Shown in pieces: positions 9,106 to 16,284 of a stretch of 41,580 nt of DNA. Position 1 is the first letter of the stretch, and every line of letters begins with the position of its first letter. Under the pieces are notes generated by a model. That model saw only the letters and a program-made list of their open reading frames with translations. It did not search any database and was not told the DNA's origin. The position numbers were made by a program, and so were the translations under genes. The DNA is from Tissierellia bacterium (lineage in GTDB: Bacteria > Bacillota > Clostridia > Tissierellales > Peptoniphilaceae), in NCBI GenBank assembly GCA_012520935.1, contig JAAYNG010000054.1, forward strand, positions 1-41,580. Direction: 5' to 3'.

Positions 9106-9225
9106 GAGCCATCACACCTCGTCATCGCGAGCGTTACCGTGGCGATCCAGGGGTTTCCCATTAGCTGGGGGATTAAGTTGGGGTCCGGCTTTGTGGGTCT
9201 GGATTGCCACGGTCGCTTCCTTAAG
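9106..9225 (+). repeat. Dispersed repeat copy C, complete palindromic element, right direct repeat of hicAB
   Basis: This is the most complete copy. Its left arm contains CCGTGGCGATCCAG (9137-9150) and its right arm CTGGATTGCCACGG (9199-9212), complementary except for one G-U pair. They are joined by about 48 bases including GGGTTTCCCATTAGCTGGGG. The transcript could fold into one long hairpin. The first 67 bases repeat copy B on the other side of hicAB. There is no open frame for a transposase inside, so it resembles a MITE- or REP-like non-autonomous element. Confidence 0.82.
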
Positions 9226-9241
9226 CTATTTTTAAAACAAG

Positions 9242-9267
9242 AAAAGACCCGGGTGAATGGGTCTTTT
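9242..9267. terminator. Bidirectional intrinsic terminator between hicB and the RCC1 gene
   Basis: AAAAGACCC (9242-9250) and GGGTCTTTT (9259-9267) form a 9-bp perfect stem with an 8-base loop. It has U-rich flanks in both reading directions, and it lies between two convergent genes. Confidence 0.85.
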
Positions 9268-9283
9268 ACTCTTTTACTCTATT

Positions 9284-10510
9284 TTATTTTACTTTTACCG
9301 GGTGGTAATTGTTGCCTTGGCCGCTGAAGCCTAGGCCCAGCTGGCCTTCTGTGTTTTGTCCCCAGGACCAGAGGTTTCCGAAGCTATCAAAGGCATATCC
9401 TGTGTTCCTGCCTGCTCCTATATCTGTCATCCTTGCTGTCCCTGTCTTTACTAGGTAGAAATCTCCCAGTTTTGTTCCTCCTGCTGCAAAGCCAAGTCCC
9501 AGCTGGCCAAAGTTATTATTATCTCCTGAGCTGAAGACCAACCCGTCTTCTCTAAGGGCATAGATTACTCTGTTTTTAAAAATAACTTTGTTGAAGCCCC
9601 TGTCGCCCACATTTAAGCTTATCCTGCCGGCTGGTACAACTACTTGTGGTATGTCCCAAGCTACTATTTGATTCGGTGTGATGGCTATATTGCCTTCATC
9701 GCCAATTTCAAGTCTTTGGACACTTGAAACATCTGTTATTAACTGTGGTGTTCCTTGTCCAAATGGTGATATTTTACCCCACATATAGACTTCGCCATTG
9801 GTGGTTACTATGCCTATTTTATAGCCTCCTGCTGCTACTTGGATTGGAGTCGCTCCTGCAGGTAAGTGTGCCGGTTCTCCCCATTTGCCTGCGTTATTTC
9901 CTCCAACACTTCCTCTACCGTGTTGGCCATATTCATTGCTGCCCTTTACTCTTACTTGGCCACCGGAAGTTAGGATTGCATAGAAACCATCGCCTGCTGC
10001 TATGTTTATTACCCCGTCTACTTCTGTGTCTTGTTGGATATTGTAGCCATCTTCTGACAGCCATAGGTTGCCACCGGCATCCAGTGCTATGAATCCATTT
10101 AATGTTGAGGCTATTTGGATGAAGTTTCCCTCTTTTACAAGGGTTGGGGTCATGGATTTTCTTTGTCCTCCTGTCCCGCCCATCCAATATATTGCCCCGT
10201 CTTTAATAAATACTGTATGGTGGATATTGCCATCTATTTTTTGATTCCAGCTTGTATATTTAATCGGGTTTCTAACTATTGGTATTCTGTCCGGTGTGAC
10301 ATAGGTTGGGTCTACCTGTTCCGGCGGTGTTTCTCTTCCTTGACATGCTATCTCTAAATATACTGTGTCACCTGCCGGGTCAATGGCAGTTATTACTCCT
10401 ATGTCTTCTACATGGGTCATAGCATCATAGTATACTATATCACCAAGCTCTGCATTGGCAAATGGTTGGAGTGGTACTCCTTCATGAGTTCCACATGGAA
10501 CATTAAAATT
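9284..10510 (-). pseudogene. RCC1-repeat protein, 5'-truncated remnant
   Basis: The frame encodes RCC1 beta-propeller repeats: GNLWLSEDG, GEVYMWGKISPFGQG, GLVFSSGDNNNFGQLGLG and GNLWSWGQNTEGQLGLG. Each unit is about 50 residues. The first ATG (10420) has no ribosome-binding site. Protein-like sequence (VPCGTHEGVPLQPFANAELG, then DIVYYDA) continues in frame upstream of it to a TAA at 10511-10513 without any start codon. That stop lies only about a dozen bases after the upstream gene. The simplest reading is that the 5' end, probably with a signal peptide, was deleted and the remnant is not translated properly. RCC1-like repeats in bacteria are usually found in exported surface proteins. Alternatively, it is a 378-residue protein starting at 10420. 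A parS-like site lies inside the truncated 5' part. Confidence 0.7.
10487..10502. promoter_or_regulatory. parS-like site 1
   Basis: AGTTCCACATGGAACA matches the near-palindromic centromere site bound by chromosomal ParB (arms GTTCCAC/GTGGAAC), with one central deviation. ParB is encoded at 40445. The site overlaps the broken 5' end of the RCC1 remnant. Confidence 0.65.
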
Positions 10511-10524
10511 TTATAAGTGCCGGA

Positions 10525-10749
10525 TTACTCTATGGCCATATCGTTTAGTATGTCTTTTAAGTTTACCAGTTCTTCTTCTGTAAAGGTAACTCCTTTTTTC
10601 ATCCTTGTATGGTCCGGATTCCAGTCCCTTATGTCGTACTTTGCAGGATAGTCCCCCCATTTTACAATGTTGAGTTCCTTGGTCCAGTTGTTTTCGTATT
10701 TTTGGATTTCTCCTATGTGTTTTTCAATTTCAAATTTAAAGTCTGCCAT
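10525..10749 (-). CDS. YdbC/PC4-like single-stranded-nucleic-acid-binding protein
   Basis: This 74-residue protein has the PC4-like fold pattern. It has an N-terminal acidic/basic strand region, then LNIVKWGDYPAKYDIRDWNP, a KKGVTFTEEELVNLKDIL stretch, and a C-terminal helix. This matches bacterial YdbC-family proteins related to the human coactivator PC4, which bind single-stranded DNA. The ATG at 10749 directly follows the TAA of mscL (no gap), and its AAGGAGG site lies within the 3' end of mscL. Translation is therefore probably coupled. The cellular role is not well established. Pairing with a mechanosensitive channel is probably only transcriptional convenience. Confidence 0.8.
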   Translation of the reverse strand: MADFKFEIEKHIGEIQKYENNWTKELNIVKWGDYPAKYDIRDWNPDHTRMKKGVTFTEEELVNLKDILNDMAIE

Positions 10750-11184
10750 TTATGCCTCCTTTAATTCCGATGTGCAATTTGGACATCTTGTTGCTTCAAT
10801 ATTAATCTCGCTCTTGCAAAAGGGACATTCTTTTGTTATTACTTCTTCTTCCTCTTCTTTTTTTAGTTTGTTTATGGCTTTTACTACCATAAATATTGAA
10901 AAGGCTATTATTATAAATTCTATAATTGTATTAATGAAGACTCCATAGTTAATTGTTGGTGCTGCCAGTTCCTGGGCTTCTGCCAGGGTCTTATATGTCT
11001 TCCCGTCCAGGCTGATGAACATGTGAGAAAAGTCCACTCCTCCTATTAGTTTCCCCACCACCGGCATTATGATGTCATTGATTAGGCTTGACACGATTTT
11101 CCCAAAGGATCCACCAATGACGACACCCACTGCCATGTCAATCACATTGCCCTTTACTGCAAATTCTTTGAATTCTTTAAGCAT
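10750..11184 (-). CDS. mscL: Large-conductance mechanosensitive channel MscL with C-terminal zinc ribbon
   Basis: This 144-residue inner-membrane channel releases solutes on hypo-osmotic shock. The N-terminus [20 protein letters not shown] is the hallmark amphipathic helix plus the start of pore-lining TM1. A periplasmic loop ([19 protein letters not shown]) and TM2 (about residues 80-105) follow. The end is unusual: after a KKEEEEE linker there is a four-cysteine ribbon (Cys120, Cys123, Cys134, Cys137; CPFC and CPNC). The MscL core does not need this ribbon, though such tails are seen in some clostridial homologues. The ATG at 11184 has an AGGAGG site, with a second AGGAGG about 20 bases further up. 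It is first in a two-gene operon with the PC4-like gene. Confidence 0.93.
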   Translation of the reverse strand: MLKEFKEFAVKGNVIDMAVGVVIGGSFGKIVSSLINDIIMPVVGKLIGGVDFSHMFISLDGKTYKTLAEAQELAAPTINYGVFINTIIEFIIIAFSIFMVVKAINKLKKEEEEEVITKECPFCKSEINIEATRCPNCTSELKEA

Positions 11185-11212
11185 TTTTTACCTCCTATAT
11201 TTTCTCCTCCTA

Positions 11213-11241
11213 ATTATAAACTATTTATTCTTGATTGTACA
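11213..11241 (-). promoter_or_regulatory. Promoter of mscL operon
   Basis: On the minus strand: TGTACA (11236-11241), 17 bases, TATAAT (11213-11218). The leader is short and purine-rich and contains two AGGAGG-like sites. Confidence 0.62.
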
Positions 11242-11273
11242 TAGGAAATTTGAAAGTTGGTTTTTATGATATG

Positions 11274-11298
11274 AAAAAAAGGGCGGTTGAAACCACCC
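11274..11298 (-). terminator. Intrinsic terminator on the minus strand
   Basis: On the minus strand GGGTGGT (plus 11292-11298) pairs with ACCGCCC (plus 11281-11287) and is followed by seven T (plus 11274-11280). It would stop transcripts of the 256-residue gene ending at 11499, about 200 bases downstream, before the mscL promoter. Confidence 0.75.
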
Positions 11299-11329
11299 AT
11301 ACCGGTTTTATTATAGGATTTTGAATGTG

Positions 11330-11440
11330 CGGACGATTAGTAATTACCCCTGTAGTTGGAGTCTAGCTTTTGGGTCTGGATTGCCGTCTATAATTGATTA
11401 AGCCTTATTAATGAAGGGGAGGATAATATCCGCCCCTACC
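11330..11440 (+). repeat. Dispersed repeat copy D, degraded
   Basis: A decayed hairpin module (GCGGACGATTAGTAATTACC, then CCTG) is followed by TTTTGGGTCTGGATTGCCG (11368-11386). After a gap comes a CCGCCCCTACCAGTCCTTGC segment (11420-11439). It has the same module order as copies A and E. It fills the interval between the mscL terminator and the end of the next minus-strand gene, in which I see no gene. Confidence 0.6.
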
Positions 11441-11498
11441 AGTCCTTGCAATGGTAAGTGTTGAACAGGCAATCAATAGCTACCGTCATATAAACTCA

Positions 11499-12269
11499 TT
11501 ATAAGTTTTTTACACGAGAATCTAAGACAGTATTCTTTGCATTGGACAGGAAGTCTTCCAGGGCATCGTTTTGGTCTGGTGGCCTTCTTAGACCATTTTT
11601 TTTAATTTCTTCCTTTATCTTTTTTACAAAGAAGTTTTCTTTTATTGACACTATTTTAAATTCACGGATTTCATTTGGCTTGTCTCTCTCTAAATAGAAG
11701 GACTTCCACTCGCTTGGATGGGCCTGTATTAACTCGCCTAAGATTATATCTGCTGACTCTAAGTAGTCATTTAATTTCTTATAGACATCTTTTTTTACGC
11801 TTATTATCTCGTCCAAGCCATAGTAGTCCCCTGTTTCGTCCTCTGCTTCTCTTTTGTCGCATTCTAGATTTATTAACTTTTCTCCATATTCGCCGAAGAA
11901 GCCGGACCTCTTTTCCACTACAAAATTATCGTTTGTATCTGAAAATTTCTTTCCTTGTACCCTTAAAGAGATTACAAAATTGAAGGCTACGGTTTGGATA
12001 TTGTCCTCTGACAAAAAATCGTAGGCTTCTACATGTAGGCTGGTATTGTGAATATTTAACCTCTTTGTTGTGTATTGGTAGCCCTGAGGCTTAACCTTCA
12101 ACGGTCTTTTCTCCTCTGCCTTTTTTTGAGCTTCCTTCCTCTTTTCTTCAAAGCTTTCCTTGCCTTGTTGTTGGTTATGACTCCTTTCGCGAGGGTCGTA
12201 CTTTGGCGTAGCTTTTACTCCACCGATCCCTCTCATAGGCTCTATATACATCCTTGTATTTATTTCCAT
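11499..12269 (-). CDS. Hypothetical protein with charged N-terminal linker
   Basis: I do not recognise this 256-residue protein. Residues 1-25 are polar. Residues about 25-60 are a highly charged, probably helical or disordered stretch (SFEEKRKEAQKKAEEKRPLK). After that a mixed alpha/beta region begins at YQYTTKRLNIHN and contains FNFVISLRVQGKKF, an acidic patch around ECDKREAEDETGD, and a C-terminal helical part. There is no signal peptide and no membrane segment, so it is probably cytoplasmic. The start has a GGGGGTGTGAGGG purine tract. It is transcribed divergently from the FAD oxidoreductase gene with about 100 bases between, containing a TATAAT on the minus strand at 12297-12302. Length, charge and phase suggest a real gene; function unknown. 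Confidence 0.65.
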   Translation of the reverse strand: MEINTRMYIEPMRGIGGVKATPKYDPRERSHNQQQGKESFEEKRKEAQKKAEEKRPLKVKPQGYQYTTKRLNIHNTSLHVEAYDFLSEDNIQTVAFNFVISLRVQGKKFSDTNDNFVVEKRSGFFGEYGEKLINLECDKREAEDETGDYYGLDEIISVKKDVYKKLNDYLESADIILGELIQAHPSEWKSFYLERDKPNEIREFKIVSIKENFFVKKIKEEIKKNGLRRPPDQNDALEDFLSNAKNTVLDSRVKNL

Positions 12270-12353
12270 ACCCTCACACCCCCTTTTCCTTCTCTTATTA
12301 TATCGGCAGAAAATGGTTTTTTTTAATGTTTTAATGGTATTTTAATATTTTTG

Positions 12354-12371
12354 TGGTAGAATATACATATG
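12354..12371 (+). promoter_or_regulatory. Extended -10 promoter placing transcription start at the ATG (leaderless candidate)
   Basis: TGGTAGAAT (12354-12362) is an extended -10 element. Seven bases after it lies the ATG at 12369. There is no Shine-Dalgarno sequence between them and no clear -35. The predicted transcript therefore starts at or within one or two bases of the initiation codon. Confidence 0.5.
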
Positions 12372-13415
12372 TATGATTTAGTAATAGTAGGTGCGGGACC
12401 TGCTGGTTCAAATCTCGCTAGGTTAATTAAAGATAAGAAGGTTCTCATCTTAGAAAGAAGGGATTTTTCCAAAGTGGATGGGAAGTCTTGTGGTGGGCTT
12501 TTAAATGAGGATACGAAGCTCTTTTTGTCACGGCTTGGTATTTCAATACCTAAGGAGGTTGTCAAGGCTCCTCAAACACAGATTTTAAAGGCCTATGACA
12601 TGGATAACAGCCTTCTTGCTTCCTACAGGAAGGACTACTTGAATATTGACCGTTTTGAATTTGATAAATATATGTTAGGACTGGTCGGGGACAATGTGGA
12701 AGTAAAGAGGGCTTCCTTCCAAGATGCCCGTTATTCCTCTAGGGGGCTGGTGGTCTCTTACTTGGAAGATGGGGAGGAGAAAGAGGTCGAATGTAAGATC
12801 TTGGTTGGGGCTGATGGTGGTGCTTCTAAGGTAAGGAAGGAGGTCTTTCCTGAGAAAAAGTTTTCTAGGCGGTACTTGGCCGTCCAATATGACTTTGAAA
12901 AAATTGAAGATGTACCTTATATGGGTGCGGTTTTTTCTAAGGAGTTGACTGACTACTATTCTTGGTTTATTCCTAAAGATGAGTCTATAATCATTGGAGG
13001 TGCCTTTCCTGAGGGGTCTAATGTGAAGAGTAAGATGGAGCTTTTGACCCTGATGTTGAGGGCAAGGGGGCTGGTTTTTGGTGAAAAAGTTTCTTCTTCC
13101 GGGGCTATTTTAATCCGCCCCAGTGTGAGGAGTGACTTGTTCGGGGGCGAGTCTTCTATTGCCCTGGTGGGTGAGTCGGCCGGACTTATAAGTCCCAGTT
13201 CATCTGAGGGGATATCCTTTGCTTTGAAGTCTTCAACTGCCCTGGCTAAGGCGATTTCTAACAATGAAAACTTCTTCTTTGAAGCTTACGGAAAGTTTCT
13301 AAATAAGGAGTGGAGGAGGATTTTCTTGAAGGGCTTAAAGGGGAATCTGATTTATTCAAAGGGGCTAAGAGGGGCCTTTATGAAGACCGGCTTGTTGAAA
13401 ATTGAGGGGATATAA
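12369..13415 (+). CDS. FAD-dependent oxidoreductase, geranylgeranyl-reductase-like
   Basis: This 348-residue flavoprotein has an N-terminal Rossmann motif YDLVIVGAGPAGSNLARLI (about residues 2-20) and ILERRDF after it. A KSCGGLL motif around residues 40-46 is typical of the geranylgeranyl reductase/digeranylglycerophospholipid reductase branch. The second FAD contact ILVGADGGASKVR is near residue 145-157, and the third, SIALVGESAGLISPSSSEGI, around 260-280. These enzymes reduce prenyl chains or similar hydrophobic substrates, but related proteins have other or unknown substrates in Firmicutes, so I keep the call general. There is no Shine-Dalgarno site. The stop overlaps the next start (TAATG), so it heads a four-gene operon with a phosphatase, a sirtuin and a DUF1361 membrane protein. 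Confidence 0.83.
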   Translation: MYDLVIVGAGPAGSNLARLIKDKKVLILERRDFSKVDGKSCGGLLNEDTKLFLSRLGISIPKEVVKAPQTQILKAYDMDNSLLASYRKDYLNIDRFEFDKYMLGLVGDNVEVKRASFQDARYSSRGLVVSYLEDGEEKEVECKILVGADGGASKVRKEVFPEKKFSRRYLAVQYDFEKIEDVPYMGAVFSKELTDYYSWFIPKDESIIIGGAFPEGSNVKSKMELLTLMLRARGLVFGEKVSSSGAILIRPSVRSDLFGGESSIALVGESAGLISPSSSEGISFALKSSTALAKAISNNENFFFEAYGKFLNKEWRRIFLKGLKGNLIYSKGLRGAFMKTGLLKIEGI

Positions 13416-13966
13416 TGCTATATTTGACTAGGCATGGGGAAACTGACTGGAATACAAAGAAAATCTTGCAGGGAAAGAAGGACTCCCCACTTACTGAAAA
13501 GGGGATAGCTGATTTATTGGTCTTGAGGGATGAAATTAGGAACATAGATTTCTTGGAGATTTATTCTTCACCCTTGGGCCGGGCCAAGGAGACTGCTAGG
13601 ATTTTAAATCTTCATAATAAGGAGATTATCCTTGACCCTGACTTGGAGGAGATGGGATATGGCCCTTGGGAAGGGGTGCCCCGAGATTTTTTAAGGGAAA
13701 GATACGGGGAAAACTTTGATAATTATTTCTACCGGCCTGAACTCTATGTGCCTGTTGGGGGTGGGGAGCCCTTTGAAAAGCTATTTATCAGGGTAGACAG
13801 GGCTCTTGGCCGCTTGAGGGAGAGGTCCAGGGAAGGGGACATCTTGGTGGTAAGCCACGGGGTGGTCATAAGGATGATTTACTTGATTTTAGATGGTTGC
13901 GGGATTGAGGACTTGTGGAATATGCCGGCTGTGCCCAATGGAAAGTTGATTGAGATGAGTTTTTAA
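13415..13966 (+). CDS. Histidine phosphatase (phosphoglycerate mutase-like)
   Basis: This 183-residue enzyme of the histidine phosphatase superfamily has the phosphate-pocket motif LYLTRHGETDWN at residues 2-13, with the nucleophilic His in RHGE. A second pocket arginine sits in SSPLGRAKETA (about 49-59), a catalytic acid in LEEMGYGPWEG, and the second histidine in VVSHGVVIRMI. The size fits the CobC/GpmB-like branch of small-molecule phosphatases rather than the ~230-residue glycolytic mutase. The substrate cannot be told from sequence; no cobalamin genes are nearby. Its ATG shares the final A of the preceding TAA (TAATG), indicating translational coupling. Confidence 0.88.
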   Translation: MLYLTRHGETDWNTKKILQGKKDSPLTEKGIADLLVLRDEIRNIDFLEIYSSPLGRAKETARILNLHNKEIILDPDLEEMGYGPWEGVPRDFLRERYGENFDNYFYRPELYVPVGGGEPFEKLFIRVDRALGRLRERSREGDILVVSHGVVIRMIYLILDGCGIEDLWNMPAVPNGKLIEMSF

Positions 13967-13990
13967 CTTTGTTTTTTAAGGAGGTAGACT

Positions 13991-14722
13991 ATGGGAAAAA
14001 TTGATGAACTTAGGGAGATATTAAAGGATTCTGATAATATTGTATTTTTCGGGGGGGCCGGTGTTTCTACGGAAAGCAATATTCCTGATTTCAGGTCAGC
14101 CTCCGGTCTTTATAACACTAAGAGCGGGGTGGGGAAGACTCCTGAATACATGTTAAGCCACACCTGTCTGGTGAGGGATACGGAAGATTTTTATAACTAC
14201 TACAGGGAGAATATTTTACACCCTGAGGCTAAGCCCAATAGGGCCCATGAAGCCCTTGCTAAGCTTGAGGAGATGGGCAAGTTAAAGGCTGTTATCACTC
14301 AGAATATCGATGGTCTCCACCAGCTTGCCGGGTCAAAAAATGTTATGGAGTTACATGGGTCGGTCTTAAAGAATTATTGTGCCAAGTGTGGGAAAAAATA
14401 TGATGTTCATTTTATATATGATTCTGAAGGGATTCCTACTTGCGAGTGCGGCGGTCTAGTAAGGCCTGATGTGGTCTTGTATGAGGAGGCCTTGAATAAT
14501 AAGGCTATGAGCGATGCGGTTGCCTATATTGAAGGGGCTGATACTTTGATTATTGGAGGGACTTCTCTGGTGGTCTATCCTGCTGCCGGTCTTGTCCGAT
14601 ACTTCAGGGGGAAAAATTTAATTCTAATCAATAAGTCACAAACTTCTTATGATAGGATGGCAACTCTTGCCTTTAATGAGAGTATTGGGGATGTATTGTC
14701 GGAGGCTGTAATTGGAATTTAA
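13991..14722 (+). CDS. cobB: Sir2-family NAD-dependent protein deacetylase
   Basis: This 243-residue sirtuin removes acyl groups from lysines using NAD+. All signatures are present: GGAGVSTESNIPDFRS at the NAD pocket (residues about 20-37), TQNIDGLHQLAG (about 97-108), and the catalytic histidine in MELHGS (about 116). The zinc-binding cysteines follow in CAKCGKKYD and CECGGLVRPDVV, and the GGTSLVVYPAAGL motif comes next. It resembles the bacterial sirtuins of the Thermotoga Sir2 class. The ATG at 13991 has an AAGGAGG site. It is 24 bases after the phosphatase and overlaps the next gene by 11 bases. The targets are unknown. Confidence 0.93.
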   Translation: MGKIDELREILKDSDNIVFFGGAGVSTESNIPDFRSASGLYNTKSGVGKTPEYMLSHTCLVRDTEDFYNYYRENILHPEAKPNRAHEALAKLEEMGKLKAVITQNIDGLHQLAGSKNVMELHGSVLKNYCAKCGKKYDVHFIYDSEGIPTCECGGLVRPDVVLYEEALNNKAMSDAVAYIEGADTLIIGGTSLVVYPAAGLVRYFRGKNLILINKSQTSYDRMATLAFNESIGDVLSEAVIGI

Positions 14723-15431
14723 TAAGAGGGTTAAGCGGGGGATTGGGGGGATTTTCTTCCTAATCCTCTTATATATTATAGGTAATTTTTTCATTATGGA
14801 GATGACAAGGCACTTTCATCCATATATGTCTTGGAACTTGTTCCTTGCAGCGGTTCCATTGTTTTTTGCCTGCCTTGTAATATATTTTTTAAGGAAGGGG
14901 TCAAGGTTTTTGGTCGTGGTTTTTTTGGTCCTCTGGCTCTTGTTCTATCCAAATTCCCCCTATATCATCACGGACTATATACATATTTCTAACGAGTTTG
15001 AGATTTTGGTAGATAAGCCGCTTGATGACAACCCTGACCTTAAGCAGAGGGTCTATGTCTTCAATGATGACTTTTACATTTGGGTTGACTTTGTAATTAT
15101 ATCCACCGGGGTCTTCCTTGGTGTGGCTGCCGGTCTTATGTCCTTGAAGCTCTTGGAGCGGCTTGCCATGGAAAGGCTGGGCCGAGGGGTTGCCTTTATC
15201 TTTGTGCTTCTTGTTCAACTCCTTACAGGCTATGCCATTACCATAGGACGGTTTGAAAGGTGGAACAGCTGGGATGTCTTTAACCCAATGAATATTTATG
15301 AGATTCTTGTTACCCATTGGGATATAGGGTCTTTGAAGTTTACCCTCTTGTTTTCCTTTATGAGCCTGACGGTCTATATGTTTTTTTCGATAATAATATG
15401 GGTCTTTGATGGGGGTAATTATAGGAAGTAG
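14712..15431 (+). CDS. DUF1361 integral membrane protein
   Basis: This 239-residue membrane protein has about six or seven hydrophobic segments, beginning with GIFFLILLYIIGNFFIMEM and LFLAAVPLFFACLVIYFL. It carries the family-defining phrase LWLLFYPNSPYIITDYIH (about residues 75-93) and later FVIISTGVFLGVAAGLMSL, GYAITIGRFERWNSWDVF. This matches DUF1361, whose function is unknown. The start is TTG at 14712, six bases after GGAGG (14701-14705), inside the 3' end of the sirtuin gene. Last gene of the four-gene operon. Downstream, 15432-15638 contains only weak hairpins and no gene that I can see. Confidence 0.8.
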   Translation: MEFNKRVKRGIGGIFFLILLYIIGNFFIMEMTRHFHPYMSWNLFLAAVPLFFACLVIYFLRKGSRFLVVVFLVLWLLFYPNSPYIITDYIHISNEFEILVDKPLDDNPDLKQRVYVFNDDFYIWVDFVIISTGVFLGVAAGLMSLKLLERLAMERLGRGVAFIFVLLVQLLTGYAITIGRFERWNSWDVFNPMNIYEILVTHWDIGSLKFTLLFSFMSLTVYMFFSIIIWVFDGGNYRK

Positions 15432-15638
15432 CATTTGTGTGACATGGGTGGCAGAAGTCGAATCCGTCACCTGTTTTTATTAAAACAAATTGAGCATACC
15501 TTTTCAGGTACGCCCTTAACTGTCCTTAACGAATAAGGCTCTATTTACAATCTATTGATATGAGTATCAAAGGTGCAAAATCAATGATTTTCGTAAAGAA
15601 AATTACTTTTGGCAGCTTAATCAAATATTTATAAAAAA

Positions 15639-15878
15639 TTATTCAAAATCTACATCTTCTTTTAATTGCCTATCCATATCTCTTTTTCCATAAATAATAC
15701 GATATATTTTTACTGCTTTTTCTTCTTCATCAATCAAATAAAAAACAATATAGTTTTTCACAGCTAGAAATCTAAGACCTAAATTTCTCCATTTCATAAG
15801 GAGTTCTTCTGAAATGTATTTCACAATTCCAAGTAAATCTTCTTTGGCATTTTTTGAAAATATTATATTATAGTTCAT
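15639..15878 (-). pseudogene. RelE/ParE-family toxin with internal deletion
   Basis: The N-terminus (MNYNIIFSKNAKEDLLGIVK, YISEELL) and the C-terminal core (WRNLGLRFLAVKNYIVFYLI, then YRIIYGKRDMDRQL) are clear RelE/ParE-toxin segments. Family members are about 95-105 residues and carry a second helix and loop between these parts. Here they are joined directly after SEELLMK, giving 79 residues, so about 20-25 residues appear to be missing in frame. The protein is probably inactive. Its ATG overlaps the stop of the adjacent antitoxin gene (ATGA), which is also damaged. Confidence 0.75.
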
Positions 15879-16176
15879 AAATTAAGTTCTGCCTTTACAG
15901 CATTTTCAACCTCATCAATTTCATATGTTCTGTTTTCTATAAAGTCTTCATGGGCCTTTAGCATTTCAATATCAAACTCCTCATCAGTTAAATCAGATGA
16001 AAAAACAGGTTCATTGTTTGGGATTTTTACATCAAAAGGTAGGCCGTTTTGCATAATAACTTGCCTAAAAAATGCTGACTGCATTTGACATTGGTATGCC
16101 TAATTTCTTAAGGACATCCTCTGCTTGCTCTTTAATATGCGGTTCCACTCTTACATATATTTGAAGTTCTTGCCAT
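15875..16176 (-). pseudogene. RelB/DinJ-family antitoxin, frameshifted
   Basis: An ATG at 16176 with a GAGG site begins MARTSNIYVRVEPHIKEQAE and runs through KKLGIPMSNAVSIF to a stop in a run of six T (minus strand, about 16064-16069). The continuation, FRQVIMQNGLPFDVKIPNNE and on to KAELNL, is in another frame. Joined, they form a normal DinJ/RelB protein with the ribbon-helix-helix N-terminus and the LPF(D)VKIPN signature. The break lies in a homopolymer, so it may be a genuine slippage mutation or a base-calling error. Together with the deletion in the toxin gene, decay of the whole module is more likely. The C-terminal piece alone has a possible ATG at 16084. Confidence 0.8.
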
Positions 16177-16265
16177 ATCCTCACTTCCTTTCACAAGTAT
16201 TACAGCAAATTTGATTGCTGCTAGCATTACATTTATAAGTATTTGATAAAAAACTAATTAAAAAA

Positions 16266-16281
16266 TGTTCCACATGGAACA
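16266..16281. promoter_or_regulatory. parS-like site 2
   Basis: TGTTCCACATGGAACA is a near-perfect palindrome matching the ParB-binding consensus (TGTTNCACGTGNAACA) except at one central position. It lies four bases from the stop codon of the gene ending at 16285, in an otherwise AT-rich gap. Confidence 0.72.
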
Positions 16282-16284
16282 TTT

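Noticed and set aside
8237-9225. Composite transposon around hicAB
   Set aside because: No transposase is present, and the flanking repeats are short family members seen elsewhere; recombination between repeats is a simpler explanation.
15437-15477. TRNA- or tmRNA-like tail (GTCGAATCCGTCACCTG) after the DUF1361 gene
   Set aside because: The presumed T-arm stem does not pair, no acceptor or anticodon stem can be drawn, and only a weak GTGAC/GTCAC stem with five T follows. At best it is a poor terminator.
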